Below are positions 53,812 to 62,936 of a DNA stretch of 64,000 nucleotides, piece by piece. Within the stretch, counting starts at the first letter, position 1, and each line of letters starts with the position of its first letter. Below the pieces are notes generated by a model. That model had not been told where the DNA came from. It worked only from the letters and a program-made list of their open reading frames with translations, and did not search any database. The stretch is from Stenotrophomonas sp046736075 (GTDB lineage: Bacteria > Pseudomonadota > Gammaproteobacteria > Xanthomonadales > Xanthomonadaceae), in NCBI RefSeq assembly GCF_046736075.1, contig NZ_CP177163.1, positions 2,046,001 through 2,110,000 of the forward strand, written 5' to 3'. The position numbers were made by a program, and so were the translations under genes.

Positions 53812-54542
53812 CAGACCATCCCTCCATTGACCGAAATCACCTGGCGGGTGATGTAGCCGGCCGATTCGGACATCAGGAACGAGACCGCCGCCGCGACCTC
53901 TTCGGGCTGGCCCAGGCGGCCGGCAGGAATGAGCTTGAGCGCGTGCTCGACCACTTCCTGGTTCACCATCTCGGTCTCGATCAGGCCCGGGGCCACGCAG
54001 TTGACGGTGATCGCGCGGCTGGCCAGCTCCAGCGCCAGCGCCTTGGTGGCCCCGATGATGCCGGCCTTGGCTGCGCTGTAGTTGGTCTGCCCGCGGTTGC
54101 CGACCAGACCCGATACCGAGGACAGGGTGACGATGCGGCCCGGCTTGCGCCGCCGCACCATCGGCATCACCAGCGGATGCAGCACGTTGTAGAAACTGTC
54201 CAGGTTGGTATGCACCACGGCATCCCAGTCCTCGGCCGACATCGCCGGGAATGCGCCGTCGCGGGCGATGCCCGCGTTGCACACCACCCCGTAGTAGGCG
54301 CCGTGGGCCTCCACATCGGCCTCCAGCGCGGCGCGCGCGGCGTCGCGGTCGGACACATCGAACATCAGCACCCGCGCCTGGCGCCCGAGTGCCTGGATGT
54401 CGGCGACCACCGCCTGTGCATCCTCGATGCGGCTGCGGCAATGCACCACCACGTCGAAGCCGTCGCGCGCGATCCGCAGCGCCACGGCACGGCCGATGCC
54501 CCGGCTGGCGCCGGTCACCAGCACGGTCAGATTCCCTGTCAT
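53811..54542 (-). CDS. 3-ketoacyl-ACP reductase (FabG/ApeQ-like)
   Basis: 243-residue SDR. The NADPH site TGASRGIG is near residues 10-17 and the catalytic SSVSG...YSAAK set is intact. It reduces the beta-keto group after each condensation in polyene synthesis. The ATG overlaps the dehydratase stop (ATGA), and its own stop overlaps the next ketosynthase start. Confidence 0.9.
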   Translation of the reverse strand: MTGNLTVLVTGASRGIGRAVALRIARDGFDVVVHCRSRIEDAQAVVADIQALGRQARVLMFDVSDRDAARAALEADVEAHGAYYGVVCNAGIARDGAFPAMSAEDWDAVVHTNLDSFYNVLHPLVMPMVRRRKPGRIVTLSSVSGLVGNRGQTNYSAAKAGIIGATKALALELASRAITVNCVAPGLIETEMVNQEVVEHALKLIPAGRLGQPEEVAAAVSFLMSESAGYITRQVISVNGGMV

Positions 54543-54994
54543 GCCTGTCCACTCTCCAGATAAGCCATCGCGTCGCGTGGTTCGAACACGGAAACGTTGG
54601 CAACCGCCAATTCGGTATCGCCCGCCGAGATCCGGCAGGCAAACATGCCCAGGCCATTTTCGCCCATCAGCTCGCAATGCGCCTCTACCCGCAGGCAGCT
54701 GCCCGGGGCGAAGAACGGCTGGTGGGCGGTGTAGCGCCGCGTGCCCAGCAGGAAGCCGATGGACGGCACCCCGCCGGCCTGGCGGGCCTTCGCGCCAGCC
54801 CAGGCGGCGATCGCCTGGGCCATGTATTCCACGCCGACCCAGGCCGGCACCCCGTCGGGCGTGGTGAACAGGCCGTGCGACGGCACATCCACCTCGACCA
54901 CCACGGACGTTTCCTGCCAGTCGAGCAGGCGGTCGATCAGGCGCATGCTGTCGCGGTGCGGCAGCACGTCATCGATATCGCAGGGCAGCTCCAT
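54539..54994 (-). CDS. Hotdog-fold dehydratase of aryl-polyene operon (ApeP-like)
   Basis: 151-residue protein with the FabA/FabZ-type start DIDDVLPHRDSMRLIDRL, where the His of LPHR is the likely catalytic residue, and WVGVEYMAQAIAAWAG, which supplies the acid Glu. It forms the trans double bonds of the polyene. Start ATG 54994 follows GGAGGTGA and begins two bases after the ketosynthase stop. Confidence 0.85.
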   Translation of the reverse strand: MELPCDIDDVLPHRDSMRLIDRLLDWQETSVVVEVDVPSHGLFTTPDGVPAWVGVEYMAQAIAAWAGAKARQAGGVPSIGFLLGTRRYTAHQPFFAPGSCLRVEAHCELMGENGLGMFACRISAGDTELAVANVSVFEPRDAMAYLESGQA

Positions 54995-54996
54995 GC

Positions 54997-56184
54997 TCAC
55001 CTCCGCGCCAGGGCCAGCACGGCATTGCTGCCGCCGAAGGCGAACGAATGGCTCAGCACATGCTGCGGCGGCTGCGCCATGCGAGTGCCGGGTGCCACCA
55101 GCGCCAGCGCCGGCAGCGCGGCGTCGGCCTGCCCGTCCCACCAGTGGGTCGGCAGCTGCTGTTGCGGGTTGTCGGCCAGCACCATCCAGCACAGCGCGGC
55201 CTCGATCGCGCCCGATGCCCCCAGCGTGTGGCCGGTCAGCGGCTTGGTGGAACTGGCCGGTACCTGCGTACCCAGCACGGCCGCCACCGCCTGGCTTTCC
55301 ATCGCATCGTTGTGCCCGGTGGCGGTGCCGTGCAGGTTCACGTAGTCGATCTGCGTGGCGGCAAGACCGGCCCGGTCCAGGGCCTGCTGCATGGCATCGA
55401 TGGCGCCGCGCGCCTGCGGGTCCGGTGCCGACATGTGGTGTGCATCGGAGGACTCGCCCCAGCCGGACAGCTCCACCGGGCCGGCCTCGCGGGTCATCAG
55501 GAAGAGCGCGGCGCCTTCGCCGATGTTGATGCCGTTGCGGTTGGCCGAGAACGGGTTGCAGCGCGTGGCCGAGACCGATTCCAGCGCGCTGAAACCGGCC
55601 ACGGTAAAGCGGCACATCGAATCGGCGCCGCCGGCCACCACGGCATCGACCACGCCGGCGCGCAGCAGCCGCGCGGCCGACATCAGCGCCTTGGCACTGG
55701 ACGAGCACGCGGTGGAGATCGTCCAGGCCGGGCCATCGCTGCCGATGCGCGCCCGCACGTAGCGCGCGGCGGTACCCATTTCCTGCTGCGCATAGTGGAA
55801 GTCGTCCGGCCAGTGGCCGTGGTCGTGCTGCGTGCGCAACGCGTTTTCCGACTCGCCGATGCCCGACGTGCTGGTGCCGATGATCACTGCCACGCGCGCC
55901 GCGCCGTACCGCGCGATCGCGGCATCGACGCCGCCACGGATCTGCTGCAGGGCCGCTTCCAGCAGGGCGTTGTTGCGCCCGCGCAGCGCCACCGGCAGGG
56001 CCGACAGGTCCGGCAGCGGCGTGACGACTTCGCCGAGTGCCAGCGTGCGCCCGGCGATCACCGCATCGGTATCGCGCAGCCCGCCGGGCTGGTCGGCGAA
56101 CAGACCGTCGCGCACCTGCGCGCGGTCCGCGCCCAATGCGCAGACCACGCCCAGTTCGTTCAGATAGATGGCAGGGCTGCTCAC
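54997..56184 (-). CDS. Beta-ketoacyl-ACP synthase of aryl-polyene operon
   Basis: 395-residue second ketosynthase. The triad is STACSSSAK, NLHGTATGHND and KPLTGHTLGASG. A GTG start at 56184 overlaps the TGA of the lipoprotein gene (GTGA). Compared with the other ketosynthase it has a shorter N-terminal lead. In aryl-polyene systems such pairs divide priming and elongation; which is which cannot be told here. Confidence 0.86.
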   Translation of the reverse strand: MSSPAIYLNELGVVCALGADRAQVRDGLFADQPGGLRDTDAVIAGRTLALGEVVTPLPDLSALPVALRGRNNALLEAALQQIRGGVDAAIARYGAARVAVIIGTSTSGIGESENALRTQHDHGHWPDDFHYAQQEMGTAARYVRARIGSDGPAWTISTACSSSAKALMSAARLLRAGVVDAVVAGGADSMCRFTVAGFSALESVSATRCNPFSANRNGINIGEGAALFLMTREAGPVELSGWGESSDAHHMSAPDPQARGAIDAMQQALDRAGLAATQIDYVNLHGTATGHNDAMESQAVAAVLGTQVPASSTKPLTGHTLGASGAIEAALCWMVLADNPQQQLPTHWWDGQADAALPALALVAPGTRMAQPPQHVLSHSFAFGGSNAVLALARR

Positions 56185-56732
56185 GGTTGCGTCTGTTCCA
56201 TGTCCAACGATTCGATCACCAGTTCGTAGCCTTCGGCCAGGTTGCGCAGGCGCTGCCGGCCCGGCGCCAACGGCTCCAGCACCAGCCACGCGCGGCCGTC
56301 CTGCTCCAGACGGCGGCTGCCATCGGCGTCGACAAGCGTCCAGCCGGGCGGCAGGGCGGCGCGGATCGCGGCGGCCGGCCACAGCGCGAACTGCAGGTCG
56401 TCCAGCACGCGTTCGCCGCGGACCTGCGGTGGCAGCCACGGTGCACGCGTCTGCACGAGCGTTTTGCCGTCCCAGACCATGCGCACGCCGGTCTGGCCCA
56501 TCGCCTGCACCGCCAGCCGCACCTGCTCGCCATCCGCCTCCAGCAGCGCGTCCAGATCGCGCTCATGGCTGCCGAAGCGGAACTGCAGGCGCTGCTGCAG
56601 CTGCAACGGCTGCGGCAGCGCGGACGGCGCCAACTGCAGCACCGGCAGCTGCGCCAGTGGCGTGGGCATGCGCGTGCTGGCACAGCCGGCCAGCAGCACG
56701 CACAGCAGCAGAGCGACGATCAGGCGCTGCAC
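56181..56732 (-). CDS. DUF3261 lipoprotein of aryl-polyene operon
   Basis: 183-residue precursor from GTG 56732 (good RBS GGAGGAACT), signal peptide RLIVALLLCVLLAGC with lipobox LAGC followed by Ala. The mature part resembles DUF3261 proteins found in aryl-polyene clusters, thought to help place the pigment lipid in the outer membrane. Its start lies within the end of the upstream flavoprotein gene. Confidence 0.8.
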   Translation of the reverse strand: MQRLIVALLLCVLLAGCASTRMPTPLAQLPVLQLAPSALPQPLQLQQRLQFRFGSHERDLDALLEADGEQVRLAVQAMGQTGVRMVWDGKTLVQTRAPWLPPQVRGERVLDDLQFALWPAAAIRAALPPGWTLVDADGSRRLEQDGRAWLVLEPLAPGRQRLRNLAEGYELVIESLDMEQTQP

Positions 56733-57961
56733 AGTTCCTCCAGCACCCGCAGGCGGCGGCCGGTGGCGTCGGCCACGTAGGGGTTGTTGGTGTCCCACGC
56801 ATAACCGGCCAGGATCGAGGAGATCATGCGGCGCACGGCCGGCTGCTGCGTCGGGTGGTAGATGATCTTCTGGAAGCCGCCGGCATACCACGCTTCAACG
56901 AACCGCCGGAACGTCTTGACGCCGGCGCGCAGCGGGATGGCGAACGACTGTTCCCAGTCCACCGTTTCGCCGGCCTGCTCGCGCGCCAGGCAGTCGCTGG
57001 CCAGCTGCGCCGACTTGAACGCGATGGTCACGCCCGAGGAGAACACCGGATCGAGGAACTCGCCGGCGTTGCCCAGCAGCGCGTAGCCCTCGCCCCACAA
57101 CGAGGAGACGTTGGCCGAATAGCCGGTGATGGTGCGCACCGGCAGCACCGCCCACTCGGCGTTCTTCAGCAGGCGGGTCAGGTTGGGGTCTTCGCCGACG
57201 ATGGCCTGCAGCTTGTCCAGGTCGCTGCCGGAATAGCGCTCGAAGAAGCTCGGCTCGGCCACCACGCCCAGTGAGCAGCAGCCGTTGGAGAACGGGATCG
57301 TCCAGTACCACACGTCCACGTGCTCGGGATGGGTGGTGATCAGGATCTTGTTGCGGTCGAAGCCGGCGTCGGCCGGAATATGGTCGCGCACATGGCAGAA
57401 GATCGCGCCGCGGACCGGGAAGTTCGACGGCGACTCCAGCTTCAGCAGGCGTGGCAGCAGCCGTGCGAAGCCGCTCGCATCGAGGATGAAGCCGGCCTCG
57501 ATGGTGTACTCGCTGCCGTCCGGTCGCCGCACCTGCACGCGTGCCGGCCGGCCCGGTTCCACCGCCAGCACTTCGTCACCGAAGCGCAGCGTGGCGCCCA
57601 TGCGCTCGGCGCCGCGCGCCAGCACGTCGTCGAAATCGGCCCGCTGCACCTGGTAGGTGGTGCCCCAACCCGGCGAGAACTTGTCGCGGAAGTCGAACTC
57701 GGTGGTGGCCTCGCCGCGCACGAAGGCGGCGCCGTTCTTGTACTGGAAGCCGGCCTGGACCACGTCCTGCAGCAGTCCCGCCGCCTCGATGTACTCCATG
57801 CTCTGCGGCAGCAGGCTTTCGCCGATGGAGAAGCGCGGGAACTGCTGGCGCTCCAGCATCAGCACCTGGCGGCCCTGCTTGCGCAGCATGGCGGCAGCAA
57901 CAGAGCCGGCCGGGCCGGCGCCGATCACCAGTACGTCGGTGGTTTCGAGTTGCGGGTTCAT
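56720..57961 (-). CDS. FAD-dependent oxidoreductase with halogenase signature
   Basis: 413-residue flavoprotein. The FAD site GAGPAGS is at residues 14-20, IGESLLP at 46-52, a Lys at 75 in FQYKNGAAF at the position of the halogenase catalytic Lys, and WYWTIP at 218-223, the WxWxIP signature of flavin-dependent halogenases. Xanthomonadins are brominated aryl polyenes, so bromination of the aryl head is an attractive role. Homologues in non-halogenating aryl-polyene clusters also exist, so hydroxylation or another oxidation is possible. The ATG 57961 follows AAGGA; an upstream GTG abutting the exporter stop is less likely. Confidence 0.82.
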   Translation of the reverse strand: MNPQLETTDVLVIGAGPAGSVAAAMLRKQGRQVLMLERQQFPRFSIGESLLPQSMEYIEAAGLLQDVVQAGFQYKNGAAFVRGEATTEFDFRDKFSPGWGTTYQVQRADFDDVLARGAERMGATLRFGDEVLAVEPGRPARVQVRRPDGSEYTIEAGFILDASGFARLLPRLLKLESPSNFPVRGAIFCHVRDHIPADAGFDRNKILITTHPEHVDVWYWTIPFSNGCCSLGVVAEPSFFERYSGSDLDKLQAIVGEDPNLTRLLKNAEWAVLPVRTITGYSANVSSLWGEGYALLGNAGEFLDPVFSSGVTIAFKSAQLASDCLAREQAGETVDWEQSFAIPLRAGVKTFRRFVEAWYAGGFQKIIYHPTQQPAVRRMISSILAGYAWDTNNPYVADATGRRLRVLEELCSA

Positions 57962-58003
57962 CGATGCATCCTTGATCACGAATAGGGGGAACGGCGCAGT
58001 CAC

Positions 58004-60337
58004 TCAGTGCGGTGCGTCGTGCGGAGGCGGCCGGAACAGCGGCGAAATCATCCAGACCAGGCCGATGCCGAACAGGAGGGTAAGACCGAATGCGCGCAGC
58101 GCCGGGGTGGCCGACAGGCCGAGCAGGCCGAACGACAACCACGTGCTGGCGGCGCCGACGCACACGGCCAGCCATGCGCTCGCGTCGCCACGGTGTTCGA
58201 TCAGGAAGATGCCGTAGTCGATGCCCATGCCCAGCAGCAGCATCAGCGCAAGCACGTTGAACAGCTGCAACGGTTGGCCAAACAGCCCGAGCAGGCCAAG
58301 CGTGAGCGCGCCAGCCACCAGCGTCGGGGCGAACACGCGCCAGGCCTGGGCGCGGTAGCGCCAGTACAGCACGGCGAACACCAGCACGATGCCGACCAGC
58401 AGCAGCCCGCTCATCAGCTTGCGGTAGTGCTTGAGCAGCGTGGAGAAATCGGCGGTGCGATCCACCCAGCGCACGCCGTCGATGCCCTTGGCCTGCGCTT
58501 CCAGCAGAGTCAGCGCGTCGGCCCGCGACAGATCGTCAACCATCACCACCGATGCCAGCCCGCCGCCGACCTTGCCCAGCCACAGGTGGCGGAACGGCAT
58601 CGCCGCCGGCGAGGCGAGGAACGCGGCAGCGTCCAGATCGGTGCTGGCGTAGTCCGGCCGGGCCAGCGGCTCGCCCACCGCTTCGCCCACCCGCGCCAGC
58701 ACCTGCGGTTCGACCGTGGCGGTCAGCGCGGCATCGGCATGCTGGCGCTGCACCGACGGCAACCAGTCGCTGATCGCGCGGTAACCGCCGATCTGCCGGT
58801 CCGCCGCGAGCCCGCGCAGGCGGTCCACCAGGGCCTCTTCGCGCTGCAGCACCTGCTCGGCGCTGTCGCCCTGCACCAGGAAGAACTGTGCCGGGCTGGG
58901 CATGCCCAGCATCTGGCTGATGCGGATCTGCTGGGCAATCAGGTCCGGCGGCGAGGACTGCAGGCTGCGCAGGTCGTCGTTGCTGTCCAGCCGGGCGATG
59001 CCGACGGCCGACAGCAGCGCCACCACGCCGAGGAACAGCGCCACCGGCCGCCGCCCGTGCAGGCGCGGCCAGCGGTCGAGCGTGCTGCCCAGCCAGCGCG
59101 AGAAACCGGTCGGGCGGATCTCGCCGCCATCCAGCCACGGGAACCAGAAGATCACGGTCAGGAACGCCGCCGCCAACCCCACCACCGAGAACAGCGCCAT
59201 CTGGCGCAGGCCGGGGAACGGTGCCAGGCCCAGCGCCAGGTAGGCCAGCGCACTGGTCAGCAGGGCCAGCCACAACCCGGGCAGCAGGTGCCGCAGCAGG
59301 CGCCAGCGGCGATCGGCCGGCTCGGCCTGGCGCGAGGCGAACCAGTGGATGCCGTAGTCCTCGGCAACACCCACCAGCGAGGCACCGAACACCAGCGTGA
59401 GCACGTGCACCTTGCCGAACACCAGCACGGTGACCGCCAGCGCCACGCCACAGCCGATCAGCAGCGACGCACCGACCAGCAGGATCGGACGCAGCGAACG
59501 GAAGGCCAGCCACACCAGCAGCAGCACGGCGGCCAGCGAGCCCCAGCCGATCGTGTTGATCTCGCGGTTGGCCTGCACGGCGGCGGCTTCGGCATGCAAC
59601 GGCACGCCGGCGCGCAGCACCTCCAGGCCCGGCGCCTGCTTGCCCGCCGCCTCGGCCGCCTGGTCGAGCAGGACATCGATATGGCGCTCGCCATCAAGCT
59701 GGAACGCCGACCCCACTGTGTCGTACTGCACGATCGACCAGTGCTTGCCATCGGCCTCGAGCAGGCCGTCATCGCCCATCTGCAGTCCCGACCCCAGCGC
59801 GCGCTCCTGCCACCACTGCGGCCACAATGACAACGGGTCCTGGCGCCAGTCGGTCAGGCGCGGCGCGCCCATCGGACCGTACAGCGCGGCCAGCGCCGAG
59901 TCGGCCAGACCATCCACCGGTTCGGCCTGCAGGCGCTGGCGCTGCCCGGTGGTCAGCAGACGATCGCGGTAGGGTGCGTAGAACGCGCGCGCCTGCTCGA
60001 ACCAGCCCTCGATCGAACCGCTCTCGCGCAGCAGGGCCTTGCCCTCCGCGCTGTCATCCAGGGTGCGGCGGAATGCTGCTTCGGCCGCCTTGGTCCGCGT
60101 CGCGTCGGTGCTGCCGAGCAGCACCACGATCTGGCGCGCGTTGGCATCGGCGATGCGCCGGGTGACATCGGACAGCAACCGGTCGTGCGCGTCCTGCGGC
60201 AGCAGCGCGAGGATGTCGGTATCAATCCGCGGCGCGCTCTTCCACAGCTGCCACTGCTGCACGCCCAGCCCGACCAGCACCAGCAGCCAGGCGATGGCCA
60301 GCCAGCGCCAGATGCGCTGCAGGCGGCCGCTGTTCAT
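58004..60337 (-). CDS. MMPL-family exporter of aryl-polyene operon
   Basis: 777-residue RND-superfamily permease. TM1 at residues ~10-30, a large periplasmic domain, a block of five helices (from INTIGWGSLAAVLLLVWLAF), a second periplasmic domain and a second helix block ending in PLFRPPPHD. Such transporters carry the finished polyene lipid across the inner membrane. ATG 60337 lies four bases after the LolA-like gene. Confidence 0.86.
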   Translation of the reverse strand: MNSGRLQRIWRWLAIAWLLVLVGLGVQQWQLWKSAPRIDTDILALLPQDAHDRLLSDVTRRIADANARQIVVLLGSTDATRTKAAEAAFRRTLDDSAEGKALLRESGSIEGWFEQARAFYAPYRDRLLTTGQRQRLQAEPVDGLADSALAALYGPMGAPRLTDWRQDPLSLWPQWWQERALGSGLQMGDDGLLEADGKHWSIVQYDTVGSAFQLDGERHIDVLLDQAAEAAGKQAPGLEVLRAGVPLHAEAAAVQANREINTIGWGSLAAVLLLVWLAFRSLRPILLVGASLLIGCGVALAVTVLVFGKVHVLTLVFGASLVGVAEDYGIHWFASRQAEPADRRWRLLRHLLPGLWLALLTSALAYLALGLAPFPGLRQMALFSVVGLAAAFLTVIFWFPWLDGGEIRPTGFSRWLGSTLDRWPRLHGRRPVALFLGVVALLSAVGIARLDSNDDLRSLQSSPPDLIAQQIRISQMLGMPSPAQFFLVQGDSAEQVLQREEALVDRLRGLAADRQIGGYRAISDWLPSVQRQHADAALTATVEPQVLARVGEAVGEPLARPDYASTDLDAAAFLASPAAMPFRHLWLGKVGGGLASVVMVDDLSRADALTLLEAQAKGIDGVRWVDRTADFSTLLKHYRKLMSGLLLVGIVLVFAVLYWRYRAQAWRVFAPTLVAGALTLGLLGLFGQPLQLFNVLALMLLLGMGIDYGIFLIEHRGDASAWLAVCVGAASTWLSFGLLGLSATPALRAFGLTLLFGIGLVWMISPLFRPPPHDAPH

Positions 60338-60341
60338 CGCG

Positions 60342-60968
60342 TCATTCAAACCGGCCACCCTCGTCCGCGCTCAACTGCGCCGGGGTTTCACGCATGCCGG
60401 TGAAATGGATGCGGGTGACGTCCTGGTTGGCCTCGGTGATCTCGACCTCGCGCACGTAGCGGTCGCCGCTCAGTTTCAATCCGGTGAAGACCTTGCCGAG
60501 CATCGCCGAGCGCGGGCTCAACTGCATGGTCCAGCCGTTGTCCGGCAGCGCCTGCACCTTGACCGTGAACTGCGCCGACAGGGCCTGCGCATCGCCGCTC
60601 ATCAGGGCGAACATGATCGCGTTCACCGAACGCATCGCCGGCTGCTGGCGACCGTCCAGCTCGACCCGGCTGCTGCCATCGCGCTGGCGGCTGAGGATAC
60701 GGTCGCGGGTGACCACCACCTCCGACGGGAACGGCTTGAGCGTGGTCCAGATCACCCCGTGGTCCTGGGCCAGCACGAACCGGCCCTGCGACCGCAGCGG
60801 GTTCTTGAACCCGGCCACCTGCTTCTCCTGGGTGAATTCACCGCGCAGCACGCCCACCTTGGCCACGCGCTGCTTGACCAGCTCCACGTCGGCCGGCGGC
60901 GCGGCCAGCGCCGGAACGGCCACGATCAACGACATCAGCACGACCAGCGCGCGCAGCAGGTGGTTCAT
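60342..60968 (-). CDS. LolA-like outer-membrane lipoprotein carrier protein
   Basis: 208-residue protein with signal peptide NHLLRALVVLMSLIVAVPAL, cut near ALA-APPA. The LRGEFTQEKQVAGFKNPLRS segment and MSGDAQALSAQF core are typical of the LolA fold. In aryl-polyene clusters it is thought to ferry the lipid pigment across the periplasm. It overlaps the thioesterase gene by four bases (ATGA). Confidence 0.82.
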   Translation of the reverse strand: MNHLLRALVVLMSLIVAVPALAAPPADVELVKQRVAKVGVLRGEFTQEKQVAGFKNPLRSQGRFVLAQDHGVIWTTLKPFPSEVVVTRDRILSRQRDGSSRVELDGRQQPAMRSVNAIMFALMSGDAQALSAQFTVKVQALPDNGWTMQLSPRSAMLGKVFTGLKLSGDRYVREVEITEANQDVTRIHFTGMRETPAQLSADEGGRFE

Positions 60969-61387
60969 GGCGCTTCCACTCCCAGACGGTCCCACAGCAC
61001 GCGCGGGCACAGGTACAGCATTTCATTGGTGGCCGCGTCGACCGCCACCTGGATGGTATGGGCGCGGGTCAGCACCGTGCCGCTGTCCGCATCGAGGATC
61101 TCGTAGGCGATCTTCAGGCGGTTCTCCCACTCGGTGATGGTGGCGCGCACGCGCAGCGCCTGGCCGTACAGCAGCGGGCGGATGTACTTCACGCGCGCGT
61201 CGACCACCGGCCACAGGTAGCCGGAGTCGCGCATCTGCGGGTAGTCGTAGTCGTAGCGCTGCAGCAGCGCGCAGCGTGCGATCTCGAAGTACTTGAAGTA
61301 GTTGCCGTGCCACACCACGTGCATCGGATCGCAATCGTGGAAGGCCGGCGACAGCGCCACTTCCCAGCTCAGGTCGTTACTGGCCAT
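60965..61387 (-). CDS. Acyl-CoA/ACP thioesterase, 4HBT (YbgC/FadM-like)
   Basis: 140-residue hotdog thioesterase. The motif HDCDPMHVVWHGNYFKYFE holds the catalytic Asp of the DxxxxVxxxxY pattern. It may release or proofread acyl chains in pigment synthesis. ATG 61387 falls within the last 11 bases of the ammonia-lyase gene; GGGAG is upstream. Confidence 0.85.
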   Translation of the reverse strand: MASNDLSWEVALSPAFHDCDPMHVVWHGNYFKYFEIARCALLQRYDYDYPQMRDSGYLWPVVDARVKYIRPLLYGQALRVRATITEWENRLKIAYEILDADSGTVLTRAHTIQVAVDAATNEMLYLCPRVLWDRLGVEAP

Positions 61388-62936
61388 ACAGCTCCCAGCG
61401 CTGTGCGCGGATATCGTCGAGCAGGCCACGCAGTTCGCCATCCAGCGCGCGGTCTTCCTCCACCAGCGCGATGCGTGCGCACAGGTCCTGGTACATCGCG
61501 TCGAGCGCGCCGTGCAGGGTGGCATTCATGCCCACCCGCTGGCGCAGCGCCACGCCCTGGCGGGCCGTGATCAGCAGCGCGGCCACGACCTGTTCGGTCA
61601 GTTCGATCACGCGCAGGCAGTCGCGTGCGGCGATGGTGCCCATGCTGACCTTGTCCTGGTTGTGGCATTCGGTCGACCGCGAGAACACCGAGGCCGGCAT
61701 GGTCTGCTTGAGCGCCTCGGCGGTCCACGCCGAGACACTGATCTGCAGCGCCTTCAGGCCGTGGTTGATGGCCGCGCGCTCGCCGGTGGCCGCCGACAGA
61801 TTGGCCGGCAGGCCGTGGTTGAAGCGCGCGTCTACCACCAGCGCCATCTGCCGGTCCAGCAGATCGGCCAAGTTGGCGATGGTGTTCTTCAGCGCATCCA
61901 TCGCAAAGGCGATATGGCCGCCATAGAAGTGGCCGCCATGCAAAATGCGCTCGCCGTCGGCATCGATCAGCGGGTTGTCGTTGGCGCTGTTGAGTTCGGT
62001 TTCGATCAGCTGGCGCAGGAACGGCAGCGCGTCCTGCACCACGCCGATCACGTGCGGCGCGCAGCGCAGCGAGTAACGGTCCTGCAGGCGCTGCTCGTTG
62101 CGCGGCGGGCGATCGCTGTGCAGGTCCTCGCGCAGGCGCGCGGCGATCTGCATCTGGCCCGGGTGCGGCTTGGCGGCGAACAGCATCTCGTCGAAATGGT
62201 GCGCGTTGCCGTCGCTGGCCAGCACGTTGAACGCGGTCAGCCGGGTGGCCAGCCGGGTCAGGTAATCGGCGCGATCAAAGGCCAGGCAGGCCAGTGCGGT
62301 CATCACCGCAGTGCCGTTCATGATCGCCAGGCCTTCCTTCGGCCGCAGCCGCAGCGGCGCCATGCCGATCTCGGCCAGGACCTCGGCCGCCGCGCGGCGC
62401 GTGCCCTGGTACATCACCTCGCGTTCGCCGCACAGCACGGCGGCCACGTACGACAGCGGGGTCAGGTCGCCACTGGCGCCGACCGAGCCTTCGGCCGGAA
62501 TCAGCGGCAGCACGTCGTGGCGCAGCAGCGTGGCCAGGCCCTGCAGCAGCGGGTGGCTGACCCCGGACATGCCGCGCACCAGCGAGGCCAGGCGTGCGGC
62601 GATCACCGCGCGCGTTTCCTGCGCATCCAGGAACCGCCCCAGGCCGCAGCCGTGATAGGTGAACAGGTGGTGCGGCAGCTCGGCCACGAGCGCCGGGGGA
62701 ATGTTCACCGTGCACGAATCGCCGTAGCCGGTGGTCACCCCGTAGATGACACCGTCCTCGCGCAGCAGGCGGTCGAGAAAATCGGCGCCACGCTGGATGC
62801 GCGCAGTGAAGTCCGGGTCGTCGGAGACGACTGCCGTGGCCCGGCGCTGCGACAGCGCGACCACGTCTTCGATGGTCAGCGGGGCATCGCCAAAGCGGAG
62901 GGGGGTTGCCTGATCGGGGTGGGCCTTACTTGCCAT
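61377..62936 (-). CDS. Aromatic amino acid ammonia-lyase family protein (HAL/TAL-like)
   Basis: 519-residue MIO-dependent lyase. The cofactor-forming triad Ala154-Ser155-Gly156 sits in GSVGASGDLTPLSYV, and Tyr65 in VIYGVTTGYG is the catalytic tyrosine. The substrate-selecting pair is Tyr94-His95 (TYHGCG), unlike the Ser-His of histidine lyases or His-Leu of tyrosine lyases. It may supply an aryl acid starter, but xanthomonadins are known to use 3-hydroxybenzoate from chorismate, so the role is unsettled. It overlaps its neighbours on both sides. Confidence 0.88.
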   Translation of the reverse strand: MASKAHPDQATPLRFGDAPLTIEDVVALSQRRATAVVSDDPDFTARIQRGADFLDRLLREDGVIYGVTTGYGDSCTVNIPPALVAELPHHLFTYHGCGLGRFLDAQETRAVIAARLASLVRGMSGVSHPLLQGLATLLRHDVLPLIPAEGSVGASGDLTPLSYVAAVLCGEREVMYQGTRRAAAEVLAEIGMAPLRLRPKEGLAIMNGTAVMTALACLAFDRADYLTRLATRLTAFNVLASDGNAHHFDEMLFAAKPHPGQMQIAARLREDLHSDRPPRNEQRLQDRYSLRCAPHVIGVVQDALPFLRQLIETELNSANDNPLIDADGERILHGGHFYGGHIAFAMDALKNTIANLADLLDRQMALVVDARFNHGLPANLSAATGERAAINHGLKALQISVSAWTAEALKQTMPASVFSRSTECHNQDKVSMGTIAARDCLRVIELTEQVVAALLITARQGVALRQRVGMNATLHGALDAMYQDLCARIALVEEDRALDGELRGLLDDIRAQRWELYGQ

